Shown here in pieces: positions 11,058-22,832 of a stretch of 64,000 nucleotides of DNA. This DNA is from Cephalotus follicularis (Eukaryota; Streptophyta; Magnoliopsida; Oxalidales; Cephalotaceae). A model generated the notes under the pieces. That model was not told the DNA's origin, searched no databases, and was given only the letters and a program-made list of their open reading frames with translations. A program made the position numbers and the translations under genes. The stretch spans positions 62,001 through 126,000 of the forward strand of contig BDDD01001456.1 of NCBI GenBank assembly GCA_001972305.1. The letters are read 5' to 3'. Positions within the stretch are counted from its first letter, which is position 1, and the number at the start of each line of letters is the position of its first letter.

Positions 11058-12462
11058 TGTAGGAAGTCTAGAGCGGGGTGAATAGACTTATAAAAATAAA
11101 CTAGCAAATACCCTAGAAACAAAATAAACACAATCAATCAAAAGCGAAAATTAAAGAGTGTAGGGTTGAGAGAGTTGCAAACAAATATATAGTGGTTCGA
11201 CAAACCGCCTACATCCACTCCCCATGGCCTCCCCTTGAGTGTTTCACTAGTTTGCCCCAATCCAAGCTTGAAGTTCCAACCGAGCTTCAACGACTTTCGC
11301 TTTAACCAAGCGAGTACAAGATTGCTCCCTCCGACCTATACAAGAGACAAGCTCTCTTGTTTACAAGTCAATTGAAAGTGTTTGAATGGTTTACAAATTC
11401 TCAACGAATTTGTTTACAATTTAGCTCAAATCTAACAAAGCTTCTAGTTATTGAGAATGTAAAAAGGGAAGGCTTTGTAATGTGTGAAATAAAAAGGGAA
11501 GGCTTTGTAATGTGTGAAATTGTTTCAATATGATATCTTTTGGTGTTGAGAGTGTTTATAATATTGCTTGAGTTGCCTTGAATGATTATCCAACTTGATT
11601 GCTTGAAGTGACATAAAAAATGCTTCACTTTGGCTTATAAACATGTGCTCCAACGGATCTATTTTTGAATGTCTGGCACAATCCAGTCGGATGGATTTTC
11701 TGGGCAGTCAGCTGGAGTTGATGGCGCGTTTTTTAAATATAGCCGTTAGTTGAAGGCAGTCGGCTGCTTCCTCTGGGCAGTCGGCTGATGCTCTATTCCA
11801 GTCGGCTGGTCGAGGTGGATTGGACTTCCAAAAAGCTACTGCCAATTTTGCAAATATCTGTGATAGTCGGTTGGAGATGTTGACAGTCGACTGGTGAGCC
11901 TTGACAGTCGACATGTGTCCTGCTTCAGTCGGCTGGTTGAGGTGGTATGGAGTTAAAAAACCTACTGCCTCATTTTGACACACTTGACAGCCGGCTGGAG
12001 ATGTTGACAGTCGACTGGTGAGTCTTGACAGTCGATTGGTGTCCTGCTTCAGTCGGCTGGTTGAGGTGGTATGGATTTCAAAAACCTACTGGCTCATTTT
12101 GAAACACTTGACAGTCAACTGGACCTCCTTGGCAGTCGGCTGTTTTGTCCGGGCAATCGGCTGCTCCCCTGATACAGTCGGCTGGTGTGGAGTGTACCTG
12201 TAGTTGCTAGGATTCCTTCAAGAACTAGTCGGCTGTTTAATCCAAACAGTCGGCTGCTCAACCAAAACAGTCGGCTGTCCAACCTGGGCAGTCGGCTGTT
12301 TTTGCCTGTATCTGCAGAAATAGCCTTTTGCACAATTTGGATATTAAATCAAGTGACTATATGAATTGATGGTTTAGAGAATTATGCATACAGGTATTAC
12401 ATGTTTGTTAATCATCGAAATAACACAAGTTAAGGCAATTAACGGGGTGGAAAGGGCCAACA
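11058..12462 (-). repeat. Copia A 5' LTR with 21-bp palindrome array
   Basis: A 1405-bp LTR, TGTTGGCC to CTACA on the minus strand. It holds about twenty CAGTC[GA][GA]CTG motifs between 11684 and 12300. Runs start at 11757, 11778, 11799; 11884, 11905, 11926; 12112, 12133, 12154, 12175; and 12226, 12247, 12268, 12289, each step exactly 21 bp. A 124-bp tandem duplication begins near 11864 and 11988. A TATA-like box (11635-11642) and CAACGG (11651-11656) follow in the element's direction. The U5 end carries the 'GTGGTTCG...CCGCCTAC' block shared by the Copia LTRs here. Confidence 0.93.
11461..11520. repeat. 30-bp perfect tandem duplication
   Basis: A 30-bp unit beginning AAAAAGGGAAGG occurs twice back to back (11461-11490, 11491-11520). 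The partner LTR at left has it once, so the duplication arose after A inserted. Confidence 0.9.
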
Positions 12463-13583
12463 TTAAGGAAGCTTACACCTCACAATTTTGTGATTGACCT
12501 CAATCACTAGACCTTGACCTCAAGACCTTAGAGGATTCTCCTCTTTTACATGTGTTTAAAAAGTGTTTACCATAAAACCTCTCAGTAGGTTTGATTTGGC
12601 TTACAATGAAGAACACAAGAAAGAATTTAAAAGGTAAAGCTTTGAAGGTTTTTGAGACACTAGGAGCACTTTGAATTTTATAGAATGTAACTTGCTTGAT
12701 TGGTTGAATTCTTTGTATCTTGAAATGTTCTGAAGGCTTGGATCTTCCTTTTTATAGCAAAAAATTCCTTGTATCCGTTGCTTAAATCATGGAGGTTAAG
12801 ATTTGAAAATCTGATGATTTTCTATAAACTCTGTTAAGTAGCCGTTGAAGTAAAGACGTCGATGTCTTTGATAGGCACCGATGTCTTCATCAGTTAACTA
12901 GTCGTTGCTAGCATCTAGGGCGTAGTCTTTGTGGAAAGTCGTCAATGTCTATAATGGGCGTCGATGTCTTTTCTGGAGTTGTCGCCAGACTTTGAAGATA
13001 TGAGCAACACATCGATGTCCTTGTAAAGGAGCGATGTCTTTTATGGAAAAATAAATGTTATGAAAAACACATCGATGTCTTTATTACTGGATCGATGTCT
13101 TTTAGTTGGACATCGATATCTTCATAGAATCAAATCGATGTCTTTCTTCAGAATCAACCTGTAACTTTAGAGCTTTAAACACATCGATGTCCTTATAAAC
13201 ACATCTATGTCTTTGAGTAGAAACCTCGATGTCTTTTCCGAAAAAGATCGATGCCTTTGAAGGAAATCTGCCTGTAACTTTCGGTGCTAAACACATCGAT
13301 GTCTTCTGAGAAAGGGATCAATGTCTTTTATGAAAAATGGCCTGTAACTTTTGGAGCTAAAGTCGTCATGTAGTTTGATAATGAGATCGATGTATTTCAT
13401 GAAAAACCACCTGTAACTCTTGGTTCTTAAAGACGTCGATGTCTTCTTTAAATTGCATCGATGTCTTTTGTATAAAAACTGTCTTTTTGCCTTTTGTGAG
13501 ATTTCAAGTATCTTACACATAAAATAAACTTTGTTAAAACCAAATATGGTATCATCAAAACAAGGATTTAGACTAAAACGTCA
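12463..13583 (-). repeat. Copia B-type LTR, split by element A
   Basis: Minus-strand LTR that opens TGTTGACGTTTTAG at 13583. It has a U3 array of GACATCGATGTC-type motifs (about 12850-13490), then CAACGG (12775-12780) exactly 23 bp before CTATAAAA (12750-12757), and 'GATTGAGGTCAATCAC', which the LTRs of H and C also carry. It stops abruptly where A begins. Assignment to B rests on orientation, position and the gag similarity of B to H. Confidence 0.75.
12750..12780 (-). promoter_or_regulatory. CAACGG-23-CTATAAA core promoter, B LTR
   Basis: Read on the minus strand, CAACGG starts at 12780 and CTATAAAA at 12757, a 23-bp step identical to that in the C, G and H LTRs. The palindrome array lies immediately upstream. 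Confidence 0.65.
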
Positions 13584-14701
13584 ACAAAGTTAAATATTAC
13601 TGATTTTATTATTGAGCATGACTTCCACTATCGGAAGTATGTTAACTAAACGGGTATGACTTTCACCTTCGGAAGTGTACTGATTTTGATTTAATAAACA
13701 TGTCTTTCACTTTTGGAAGTATGTTAACTTTTGGATATAAATATGAATATGATTTTGGATATTTTCAAAAATTTGTTCGAAAATCTGCTTATGTTTTGAA
13801 GTGTTTTGAATAAAACAATGTTTTAGCATAATCACATACAGAGAAAAACTTACCTATGAGGTCTCATAGCCATGTTCTTTGGCACGGAGGAAATGACACC
13901 TACTGTGGCGGTGTGATCGGTCCACGGCGTCTCTCCTTATATATACATCCTCAGGGCAGGGTATGTATCCTTTTGAGGCGTATGAGTCGACTCTAGTTAT
14001 TATTGGATTTGGATTTTGGGATTGATTGTGTAGTGCAGTACACGTCTTTTCGTTTGGCATGTGGGCCTCGTGAATCCCTTGCACTTATATACATATGTAC
14101 TTCAGATCTCTGTATGAAATTATGAAAATCGGATAAAGTTATGATTTGTGACATTATGTTATTCGCAAAATTATTATATTATGCTTTTCAGAAAGTTATG
14201 AAGAAATTAGAACTGTTTTATTTAAATATCCTGCTTTTCCTTTTAAAGAATATTTAACTTTGTTATTTTCCTATTCTAAAGTTCAGATATTTTGTTTACC
14301 CGTTACTATTTTATTATTCCTTATCCGTACTGAGGTTTGCTCAGCCGCATTTTTGTTTCCATGCGGCAGGTTATCATGAGCATTGGGGAAATGTGTGATT
14401 GGTGATGTCCACCTATGTCTGAGGATCATTTAGGAGATTGGTTCATTTGTGTTTTTGTGGTCTTATGGTCATGTTAGAGCCTGTCTTTTGAACAATGTTA
14501 TTCTTTTCAGATTATGACTTCGGATTATGTTTCTTGTTTATGTTAAAAGTTTTCAGGCTATGTTTTCAGATTATGAAATGTTGTTGGATTATGTTTAGAC
14601 CACCACGTATTTTGAATAAAGATAAGTTTATGCTTGAGTTCATGTTTAGATGTGTTCTGTATTATGACCTGTAAGGGCTCCCACCGTTTAGCGGTGTTAC
14701 A
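13584..14701 (+). repeat. Old Gypsy LTR remnant related to the Z LTR
   Basis: Diverged but colinear with the Z LTR read in the opposite direction. Landmarks are 'GGCGGTGTGATCGG...ACGGCGTCT' (about 13905-13935), 'TACTGAGGTTTGCTCAGCCGC' (about 14328-14350), 'CATGCGGCAGGTT' and an end near GGTGTTACA (14701). No primer site follows, so it is probably a 3' or solo LTR. Older than Z by divergence. Confidence 0.65.
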
Positions 14702-15576
14702 ATATCCGTTTTTAATTTTATCAAAACGGTGTTATGCCTTATGTCTACCGAAAATAGGATATCCCAGGTATCACTTTCTTGGTACTGTACGTAGACAACA
14801 TACTACTCATTGGTAATGAAGTAGTTATGTTATAGTACAATTAACCAAGAACTTCTCCTAAAGGATTTGGGAGAGACTTCCTACGTTTTGGGAATGAAGA
14901 TCTAAAGAGATAGATCAAGTAGGTTGTTTGGACTTTCCCAAAGGCAGTACATCAGCAGGGTGCTGAATATGTATGGTCTTTTGAACTCCATGTTTTGCTT
15001 ACTGCCTATTAGCAAAGGAATTCATCTTTCCAAGAAGATGTCTTAACAGACTTATGACGAGAGTGTTGCATGAGTGGGCTACCTTATGCTTCGGCTATAG
15101 GCTACATCATGCTATACCATACTTCATACTATGCCTGACATCGCATAAGCCTAAGGGTATGGCTAGTAGTTCATCAGTCCAATCCCTGTGATAGGCACTG
15201 GGAAATTGTCAAAGAGATCTGAGAGAGACTCAGGATTTGTTCTTGACATATGGAGAAGAAAGTGAATTGAAATTTAAGAGTTATTCCGACTCTGATGTCA
15301 ACTATGATCCGGATGATCACAAGATCGTATCAGGATATATGGTTATCTTGAACGAATGTGCTGTGTGAGTTGGATGAGTTTATAACAGTAGGGTACTGTT
15401 GACTCCACCATGGAATAAGAATATGTTGTAACCTTTGATACCGAAAAATATGTTGTTTGGTAGCGGAAGTTCAATGTGGAACTTTATGTAGTTCCATCCA
15501 CTGTTCGTCCAGTTGTGGTGTATAGGACAACAATGGGGGGCCTTTACAAAAGCTATGGAACGCAGGTCTCATTACC
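14702..15576 (+). pseudogene. Very old Copia RT/RNase H remnant
   Basis: Decayed Copia pol. Readable pieces are an RT catalytic-block relic (LVLYVDN, about 14780-14815), a KDLGE..YVLGMKI relic (about 14850-14890), 'RQYISRVLNMYGL' (about 14940-14990), an RNase H relic 'SDSDVNYDPDD' (about 15285-15320) and 'LYVVPSTVRPVVVY' (about 15480-15520). Divergence is much greater than in A to F, so this is the oldest layer; Gypsy D inserted at its right end. Many breaks. Confidence 0.65.
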
Positions 15577-16001
15577 TGTCACACCCCGTTATTCAAATTA
15601 CGTTAAGGAAAAGCATATATATGGTGATATCAGGAATAATTATAATCCAACATTCTCCATTAACATTTCAATAACATAAGCGGAAGCATTCATATCTGGA
15701 TTATAAAATACAAGTCATCCGCACGCAGCCAATACTACGTGTGGGCACAATCCAACAATATCCTTATGCTTAAGGAAGTACAACAGTAACGGGGTATGCA
15801 CCGTTCATTACAATACAGTACATCAAAAGATAACAACCTTAAGGTACAAAGAAGCTCTCCAAAAGCTGCAGCAGCACCTCCCGTACGTCTTCGCTTAATA
15901 TGAAATTGTAGGGGTTAGTCGTTGTCCTCACTTGGCTAAGTAGGAAGATAAAGCATGCAATTGAATCTATAAATGTAAATATGCATGACAGTTAAAAGAA
16001 T

Positions 16002-16027
16002 GATATATATATATATATATATATATA
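16002..16027. repeat. (AT)n microsatellite
   Basis: About 13 AT units inside the D 3' LTR. The corresponding part of the 5' LTR is not preserved, so variation cannot be judged. Confidence 0.9.
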
Positions 16028-16727
16028 GTATTCCAATATATATACGCAATCATGCCAAGTGGCCATAGACAGTACAATGCAAGAATACCCCACAAGGGTA
16101 CAATCAATCAGTACAGTGGTTTGGGTGTCACATGTCGCTAACTCCTAGCACCAACTGTGCACCACCTATCTATCACCCTACACTTCGAAGATGATAGATA
16201 AGGTAACATTTACTACCGGCGTTAGCGGGCAGTTTAACAATCAAGTTCTGCATTGCAGACAGTTTGGGTGTGTACTCTAGCCAACTCCTGGCACATAGGA
16301 CCACCTCCGTTAGCCAGTGACATCTACCATCACTCGACTAACTGGCAATAACATACACAATCAATTCATTCAATTCAGCGATAATATTACATAAAGATAT
16401 ATTATGCAATATACAGTAGTTTTCGTTTGTAGAAAACATATCAATTCAGTCAGTGGTTCTCTTGTGAGAACTAAACGGTAGCAGTGCCTCTAATGAGGGG
16501 AAAATAACAGTAGTAGGATAATAAGATTTTCCGTTAGAAAACCGTTAAAAATCATTATTTATGCTTAAAGCATTAGGTTGGTAAAATCCTTGAATGTATA
16601 TTCTTAACAGTAGAAAAATTCATTGAACAACAGTGATAATAGCTACAACAAAGCAAATCAAGTGTCATTACATCCACAATTAAATCAATCGATCGATCCT
16701 AAGAATTCTATTCCTACTGTTCTAAAG

Positions 16728-16880
16728 CGTCGACAGTTTCTGTGTAAGCGTCGACGGTTTGAGCCTAAGCGTTGACACTACACACTTGAGTGTCGACCTT
16801 CTAGGCTTTAATATGCCATTCTCGTACGAAAGCGTTGACAGTGTCTGTGTAAGCGTCGGCACTTCTTGCATTCATACGAA
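16728..16880. repeat. D LTR palindrome array, first set
   Basis: CGTCGAC-type motifs start at 16728, 16749, 16770 and 16791, exactly 21 bp apart. A second pair near 16832 and 16853 is also about 21 bp apart. Arms are AAGCG/CGCTT type, as in Copia C. Confidence 0.9.
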
Positions 16881-17784
16881 TTCCAGGAGCGATTTCGAAA
16901 TAGGGGAATACACACAATCAACCCAATTCAGTTCAATTCTACATGCAATCAAATATTGACCATCACAACATATTATACATGTCATAGGTTAAAAAACATG
17001 TCAAAATCCCCTACCTTTAAAGCAGTCCCGAAATCAATCAATTGATTTCTCTCTCTATGTCCAAAGTTCTTCACCCTCCTTTCAATCTCCCAATATTGTA
17101 GAATTTAGCCTAAACAATTGCATTTTTAAGGTTTATACATTAATACCAGTGAGTTAATCTTGTTATCAAATCATGGTAACAACTTATAACTTAAACCATA
17201 GCTTATCATTAGTTTCTAAGCTTCAAAATTCCCTTTTACAATTTATACCCACGCAATCACTAATTCCAGGTTTACTCCATAATTGTTTGTTAGCAATGTA
17301 CATGTATATCTAACATTAGTATGCTATATCACTAACAGCCTTAACTATATCAAGGAATTTCGGATTACTTACCAATTCCAGGTGATGCTCCAATTTCTTC
17401 CCCTTTTTATCATTAGGCTCCTTCAACCTCTAGCAATCCTCCAGCAATTGTCCATATTGTCTCTCTATTTCTCAGTGTTTCTAACACTCCATCAGCTAAT
17501 GGATCAGCTGATATAAAGACTCAATTCCGTGCCTTTAATTTCCTCGGCTAGTTTAACTTTCATTGCACATTTCTCTCTCCCTCAAGCATGCATTCTTTGT
17601 TCTTCTCTAAATTTTGCAGGTTGTGCAGGTGGAAGGGGACATGCAAGGCTCTTAGTTTGGCACTATCAACAGATGGTAAGGCCTCTTTTGCATGGCCAAC
17701 ACGTTTATGGACACATGCCCATACTTCAATAATTTTAACTCTGCCATTTCACTCCAACTGACACCTGTTCTTGCGCCAGAACAC

Positions 17785-17965
17785 ATCTAAAGCGTCGCCG
17801 GTTACATCGTGGGCGTCGACGCTTATACGCCTTTAAGTGTCGATGCTAGGCGTTTAAAAGTCGACGGTTGGCGCCCAATCTCAGCCTTCAACTGTGCGTA
17901 TTGTGCACGTATCAGGGCTTAAAGCGTCGACGGTGTAACTTTAGGCGTCGGCGGTTTAACACCAG
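17785..17965. repeat. D LTR palindrome array, second set
   Basis: Six or so motifs (CGTCGCCG, CGTCGACGC, TGTCGATGC, GTCGACGG, CGTCGACGG, CGTCGGCGG) at 21 to 24 bp steps; the last two are 21 bp apart. Confidence 0.8.
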
Positions 17966-18235
17966 AAATTATTTCTTTATTTTCCATTTAAGAATTTTAT
18001 TCCAACTTCATTCGATTAAAAAGGTAACCAACGTAACATCTCAAAAGGACATTTTATTCATTGATGGGTACAAAACACATGAATTGAAATTGCGGTTATT
18101 ACATTCCCCCCTCCTTAAAGAAAATTCGTCCTCGAATTTATCCCTTCCATTCCGAATAAGTGGGGAAATGTCTCCATCATTTCGTCCTCACGTTCCCACG
18201 TAGCTTCATCTTCTCCGTGAAAACGCCATAGCACT

Positions 18236-19560
18236 TTACATAGGAATGGTCTTGTTCCTTAGGACCTTTTCCATTTGATCCACTATCCTCGTCAGCCTTT
18301 CCTCATAAGTCAACCTAGGGCTAATAAATACAGGGTCGTAGCTCAAAATGTGACATGGGTCGGGTACGTATTTCCGTAACATCGAAACATGAAATACGCT
18401 ATGCACATCCGACAAACTAGGCGGTAGAGCAATCTGATATGCTACCTCCCCCACTCTCTCCAGTATCTCGTAAGGTCCAATATAACTTGGAGCCAACGTC
18501 CCTTTGAGGCCAAAACGGTGTATCCCTTTCGAAGGCGAGATCTTCAGGAAAACATGATCCCCCTTTTCGAATTCTAGCTTTCTTCTCTTGCTATCGGCGT
18601 AACTTTTCTGCCGACTTTGTGCAGCTAGCAGTCTCTTCTTGATTATTTCCACTTTATCGGTGGTCTCTTGTGCCAAGTCCAGTCCCAGTACTTGTCTCTC
18701 ACCTACTTCGTCCCAGCAAACAGGTGATCTGCACTTCCTCCCCTATAAAGCTTCATAGGGAGCCATTCCAATGCTGGTGTGAAAACTGTTGTTGTAGGAG
18801 AACTCAATCAGTGCTAGATGATCCTCCCAACCCCCAGCAAAATCAATCATGCAAGCCTGTAACATATCCTCCAGAGTCTGAATAGTACGTTCGGACTGTC
18901 CGTCAGTCTGTGGGTGAAATGCAGTGCTAAAGTTCAAGGTTGTTCCCATAGCTGTTTGGAACTTCTTCCCGAACCTTGAGGTAAATCTAGCATTTCAGTT
19001 GCAATCAATACTGACCGGCACCCCATGCAAACTCACTATCTCCCAGATATACAATCGAGCAAGCTTCTCGATAGAATACGTCATGTTCATCGGAAGAAAG
19101 TGAGCAGACTTAGTAAGTCTGTCCACTACTACCCATACTACCTCATGCTGATTCCGTGACCTCGGTAATCCTGACACGAAGTCCATGGTCACATGCTCCC
19201 ATTTCCATCCAACCACTGGTAGCGATTGTAGCAGTCCCGCAGGTTTCTGATGTTCAGCCTTCACTCTCTGGCAGGTCAAACATCTTGCTACATATTCAGT
19301 AATCTCCCGTTTCATACCACTCCACCAGTAGTTCTTTTTCAGATCGTGCCACATTTTGGAACTTCCAGGGTGCACACTGTATTTTGACTTGTGAGCTTGT
19401 TGCAGTAGCTCATTCTTGATGCTCTCGTCATTCGGAACACATGTCCTCCCTCGGAACCTCAATATACCATCAGTATGAATGGAGAACTCATAATCAGTGT
19501 CTAGGTTCTCACGAATGCTCCATAGTTCAGAATCACTATACTGAGCAGTCAGAATACGCT
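18236..19560 (-). pseudogene. Gypsy D integrase and chromodomain-like tail
   Basis: The HHCC zinc domain ([30 protein letters not shown]) is near 19250-19360. The integrase core ([28 protein letters not shown], then [19 protein letters not shown]) follows to about 18850. The C-terminus has GPYEILERVGEVAY, VFHVSMLRKYVPDP and VLRNKTIPM. That tail matches the chromodomain-like end of Tekay/Del integrases, which is thought to guide insertion into heterochromatin. Fossil. Confidence 0.9.
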
Positions 19561-19689
19561 CCAGAAGTTCCGGTTGTGCTCTCAGACTTGCCACTATAAC
19601 TCCATGGGAAACCATGAACAGATTCCATCTCTGAAATTCTTCCAGTAGCTTCCACTGTGAAACCATTGCTCCAGCAATCATTGCCTTGC

Positions 19690-21073
19690 GACTCAGCGCA
19701 TCAGCCACTACATTCGCTTTTCCCGGGTGGTATTGAATGTTGCAGTTGTAGTCATTAAAGAATTCCACCCATCGTCTTTGTCTCATGTTGAGCTCCTTCT
19801 GGGAAAACAAATACTTCAAACTTTTATGGTCAGTAAAGATCTCAAACTGAGCACCATAGAGGTAGTGCCTCCATTTCTGCAAAGCAAACACTATGGCTGC
19901 CAACTCAAGATCGTGTACGGGATAATTTTCCTCGTCCGGCTTCAACTTCCTTGATGCGTCTGCAATCACCCTGCCATGTTGCATAAGTACACATCCCAAT
20001 CCTCTCCCAGAAGCATCAGTATAGACAGTGAAACCCTCATTACCCTCAGGTAATGCCAGCACTGGAGCTGAAACCAACAGACTCTTCAAGTCTTGGAAAC
20101 TTGCTTCACAAGAATCATCCCACACAAAACTGGACTTCTTCTGAGTCAACTGTGTCAATGGTGTAGCAAGCTTCGAAAATCCTTTGATGAATCTCTGATA
20201 ATAGCCAGCCAATCCCAAGAAACTACGAACCTCCGTAACGTTCCTCGGTTGGTGCCATTCGACAATACTTTCAATCTTCGAAGGATCCACTGAAAATCCT
20301 TCACATGACACTATGTGACCTAGGAAAGTCACATGATCCAGCCAAAATTCGCACTTGCTGAATTTGGCGTATAGCTGTTCCTTCTGTAGTGTCTGCAATA
20401 CAATCCTCAAGTGCTGCATGTGTTCCTCAATGCTCTTCGAATAAATCAGGATATCATCCAGGAATATAACGACAAACCGATCAAGATAAGGTTGGAACAC
20501 TCTGTTCATCAAACACATAAAGGCTGCAGGAGCATTTGTCAAACCAAACGGCAGTATCAGAAATTCGTAATGCCCTTATCTGGTTTGAAATGCGGTTTTC
20601 TCCACATCACCTTCTCTGATGCTCAACTAATGATAACCTGTTCTAAGATCAAGCTTGGAGAATACAGTTGAGCCTTGCAATTGGTCGAACAACTCCTCAA
20701 TATGTGGCAGAGGATACTTGTTCTTCACAGTCACCTGATTTACCAGCCTGTAGTCGATGCATAGCCGCATCGATCCATCCTTCTTCTTCACAAACAGAAC
20801 CGGTGCTCCCCACGATGACACACTCGGTCTGATAAAACCTTTATCAAGGTAATCTTGTAATTGAATCTTCAACTCCTTCAGTTCAGCAGGAGCCATTCGG
20901 TACGGTGCTCTGGGTATAGGAGCAGTTCCAGGCAACAGCTCAATACTGAACTCTATATCCCTCTTCGGTGGCAACGAAGTGAGTTCATCTGGAAACACAT
21001 CAGGAAATTCACATACAATAGGCACTTGTTCAATACTAGGCATACCTTTTGTATGATCAATCACATACGCCAA
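19690..21073 (-). pseudogene. Gypsy D reverse transcriptase and RNase H
   Basis: RT blocks: [47 protein letters not shown] and the catalytic [11 protein letters not shown] (near 20450). RNase H follows: [59 protein letters not shown], and [11 protein letters not shown] near 19700. Typical Gypsy order. Fossil. Confidence 0.92.
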
Positions 21074-21109
21074 ATAGCCTCCGCATCCTTACTTGAGGTA
21101 CTTATGTGC

Positions 21110-21715
21110 TCAAGTATATAAAATAATCGGAGCAGAAACATTCTTCTCCCCGATAAACTTGCACTCAGTCCCATCATGAAGGTAAAATGTCATCATCTTG
21201 TTGTAGCAATCGACACAAGCATGATGAGCATATAGCCAGTCCATCCCCAAGATTACATCGAAATGCCGGATAGGTATTATTAGGTCAGCAGATAACTGAA
21301 TCCCAGCTACCATGATCTCACAATCCTTCATAATAGTGTCAGATAGAAGACAAGTATCAGCAGGAGTACTCACCTCCAATACATAAGGTAGCCTAGAAGT
21401 AATACCATGCAAATTGTGAGCAAATTCAGATGCAATGAATGAATGCGTCGCACCAGGGTCAATCAATACATGAGCTAGTATGCCAGATATATAAATAGTA
21501 CCTCCCACAACAGTAGTAGATTCTGGCACATCATCTTTAGATAAGGTGTAGACCCTACCTTTCACAATCCCTTTCCCTGTGTTTTTCCGCGGTTGAGCAG
21601 CCGCTACACTACCACTAGCACCAGTACTTCCTTGTTGGCCACGTGCTTGATACCTCATCATTGGGAAATTATTCAGCATGTGATCTTGTGAACCACACCT
21701 CAAGCACTTTCCCAT
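21110..21715 (-). pseudogene. Gypsy D zinc knuckle and protease
   Basis: Gag-end zinc knuckle [11 protein letters not shown] at the right, then the aspartic protease with [16 protein letters not shown], where DPG takes the place of DTG/DSG as in several Gypsy lineages, and [19 protein letters not shown]. Protease cuts gag-pol. Fossil. Confidence 0.88.
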
Positions 21716-22774
21716 CTTCTTCCAACATTCAGTCTCATCATGATTCTGACGACCGTAAAAAGTACATCCACCTGAATTCTGTTGACTGTTTCGGCTAGGA
21801 GTCCTTGATCATCAGTTACTGCGTCGAGAACCTCCTTGCCCTCGGTTACCAGACTTTGCCGATTTAGCAGGATTGTTACTTCCTTTCCCTTGTGATTGTG
21901 CGGCCCTCGATTGATTAGTACGAGTCCGTTCTGCTCTGCTTTCATTGGCATCGACTTCCAGAACCATCGCTCTTTCCGCAACATCTACAAAAGAAGTCAG
22001 TTGCAGTAATAACAGTTTTGATCTAATGTCAGGTCAAAGGCCTTTGAGAAACCTTCGGATCATCCATGATTCACCCTCCATAAGATAAGGTGTATGTCTT
22101 GCCAGTTCCACAAATCTGGTCTGGTACTGAGCTACAGTCATGTCTCCTTGACGTAACTCCATCAGTTCAGTCTCCCTCCGGTCACGCTCTATCTGTGCCA
22201 CATAAGCATCTAGAAACTCAGACTGAAATCTGTACCAATTCCTGTCAAGTTCATGAGATTCCCACTTTGCTTCAATCCTTTCCCACCAATAGGTAGCCTC
22301 GCCCCATAAGCGGTATACAGCAAAGTTGAGTTTCTGCTGATTAGTACATTCTAGGCCAGCAAATATCTTCTCCAAATCTCTAATACACTGTTCGGTCATA
22401 GTAGCATTCAGTTCACCATTGAATGTCGGGGGATTCTGTCTCATGAACCGCTCCAGATCTCGGCCAAATCCACCGGTATGGCAAGCTTCAGGAGCTTGAT
22501 GATAGGTCCGGTTAGCCTCGTACATTTTCCAAATCTGTTCCATGTTCACCGCATTAGCTTGCATCTGTTGTTGGAAGAGGTCAACCATGCGGTCAAAGTG
22601 ACTCCTCTCGTCAGGCGCTGGAGGTACATTCACTCCTTCGTTCACTGTCGGGTCATTTCCAGGTATCGGAGGTGCATTGCCTCCTTTGTCGGCTCTACGC
22701 CTTCCTCTTCTTCCTCTTCGTAGGTCCATTTGGTTTCCTATATGGAATGACATAATCATTAGGAAACAATTCAT
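21716..22774 (-). pseudogene. Gypsy D gag
   Basis: Retrotrans_gag fold with NPPTFNGELNATMTEQCIRDL, YRLWGEATYWWERIEAKW, FLDAYVAQIERDRRETELMELRQG and [19 protein letters not shown]. An arginine-rich start (RRGRRGRRRADKG) near 22720 matches the start of F gag. A basic linker leads to the zinc knuckle. Fossil. Confidence 0.88.
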
Positions 22775-22817
22775 TCAATTTTCGAGAAACTTATCCCAGC
22801 TAGCATATGTGGAATAC

Positions 22818-22829
22818 GCTCTGATACCA
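22818..22829 (-). promoter_or_regulatory. Gypsy D primer binding site
   Basis: TGGTATCAGAGC on the minus strand, three bases after the LTR end TGTGACA: a perfect match to the usual initiator tRNA-Met primer site. Confidence 0.93.
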
Positions 22830-22832
22830 TGC

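Larger units (their letters stand above)
2955..12462 (-). mobile_element. Copia element A, Sirevirus-like, near full length (fossil)
   Basis: Order on the minus strand: 5' LTR (11058-12462), tRNA-iMet-type primer site, gag, protease/integrase, RT, RNase H, intergenic palindrome array, third reading frame, multi-purine-tract tail, 3' LTR (2955-4083, partial). The LTRs open TGTTGGCC and the 5' copy closes CTTCCTACA. About 290 aligned LTR bases differ at roughly 4 percent by eye, which suggests an insertion a few million years old or less; the clock for this plant is unknown. Its right flank begins TTAAG and lies inside the LTR assigned to B, so A appears to be the younger insertion. Broken, with roughly six to ten breaks. 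Confidence 0.9.
15577..18103 (-). repeat. Gypsy D 3' LTR
   Basis: TGTAATAACCGC at 18103 to GGGGTGTGACA at 15577 on the minus strand, about 2.53 kb. The U5 end (15577-15960) matches 22833-23218. It carries two sets of CGTCGACG palindromes (16728-16880, 17785-17960). The flank just left of it is TTACC; the matching target-site copy is not visible. Confidence 0.9.

Noticed and set aside
11684-12300. Regularly spaced short repeats resembling a CRISPR array
   Set aside because: Repeat units are only about 10 bp, palindromic and variable, spacers are 10 to 12 bp, there are no cas genes, and the array lies inside a plant LTR.
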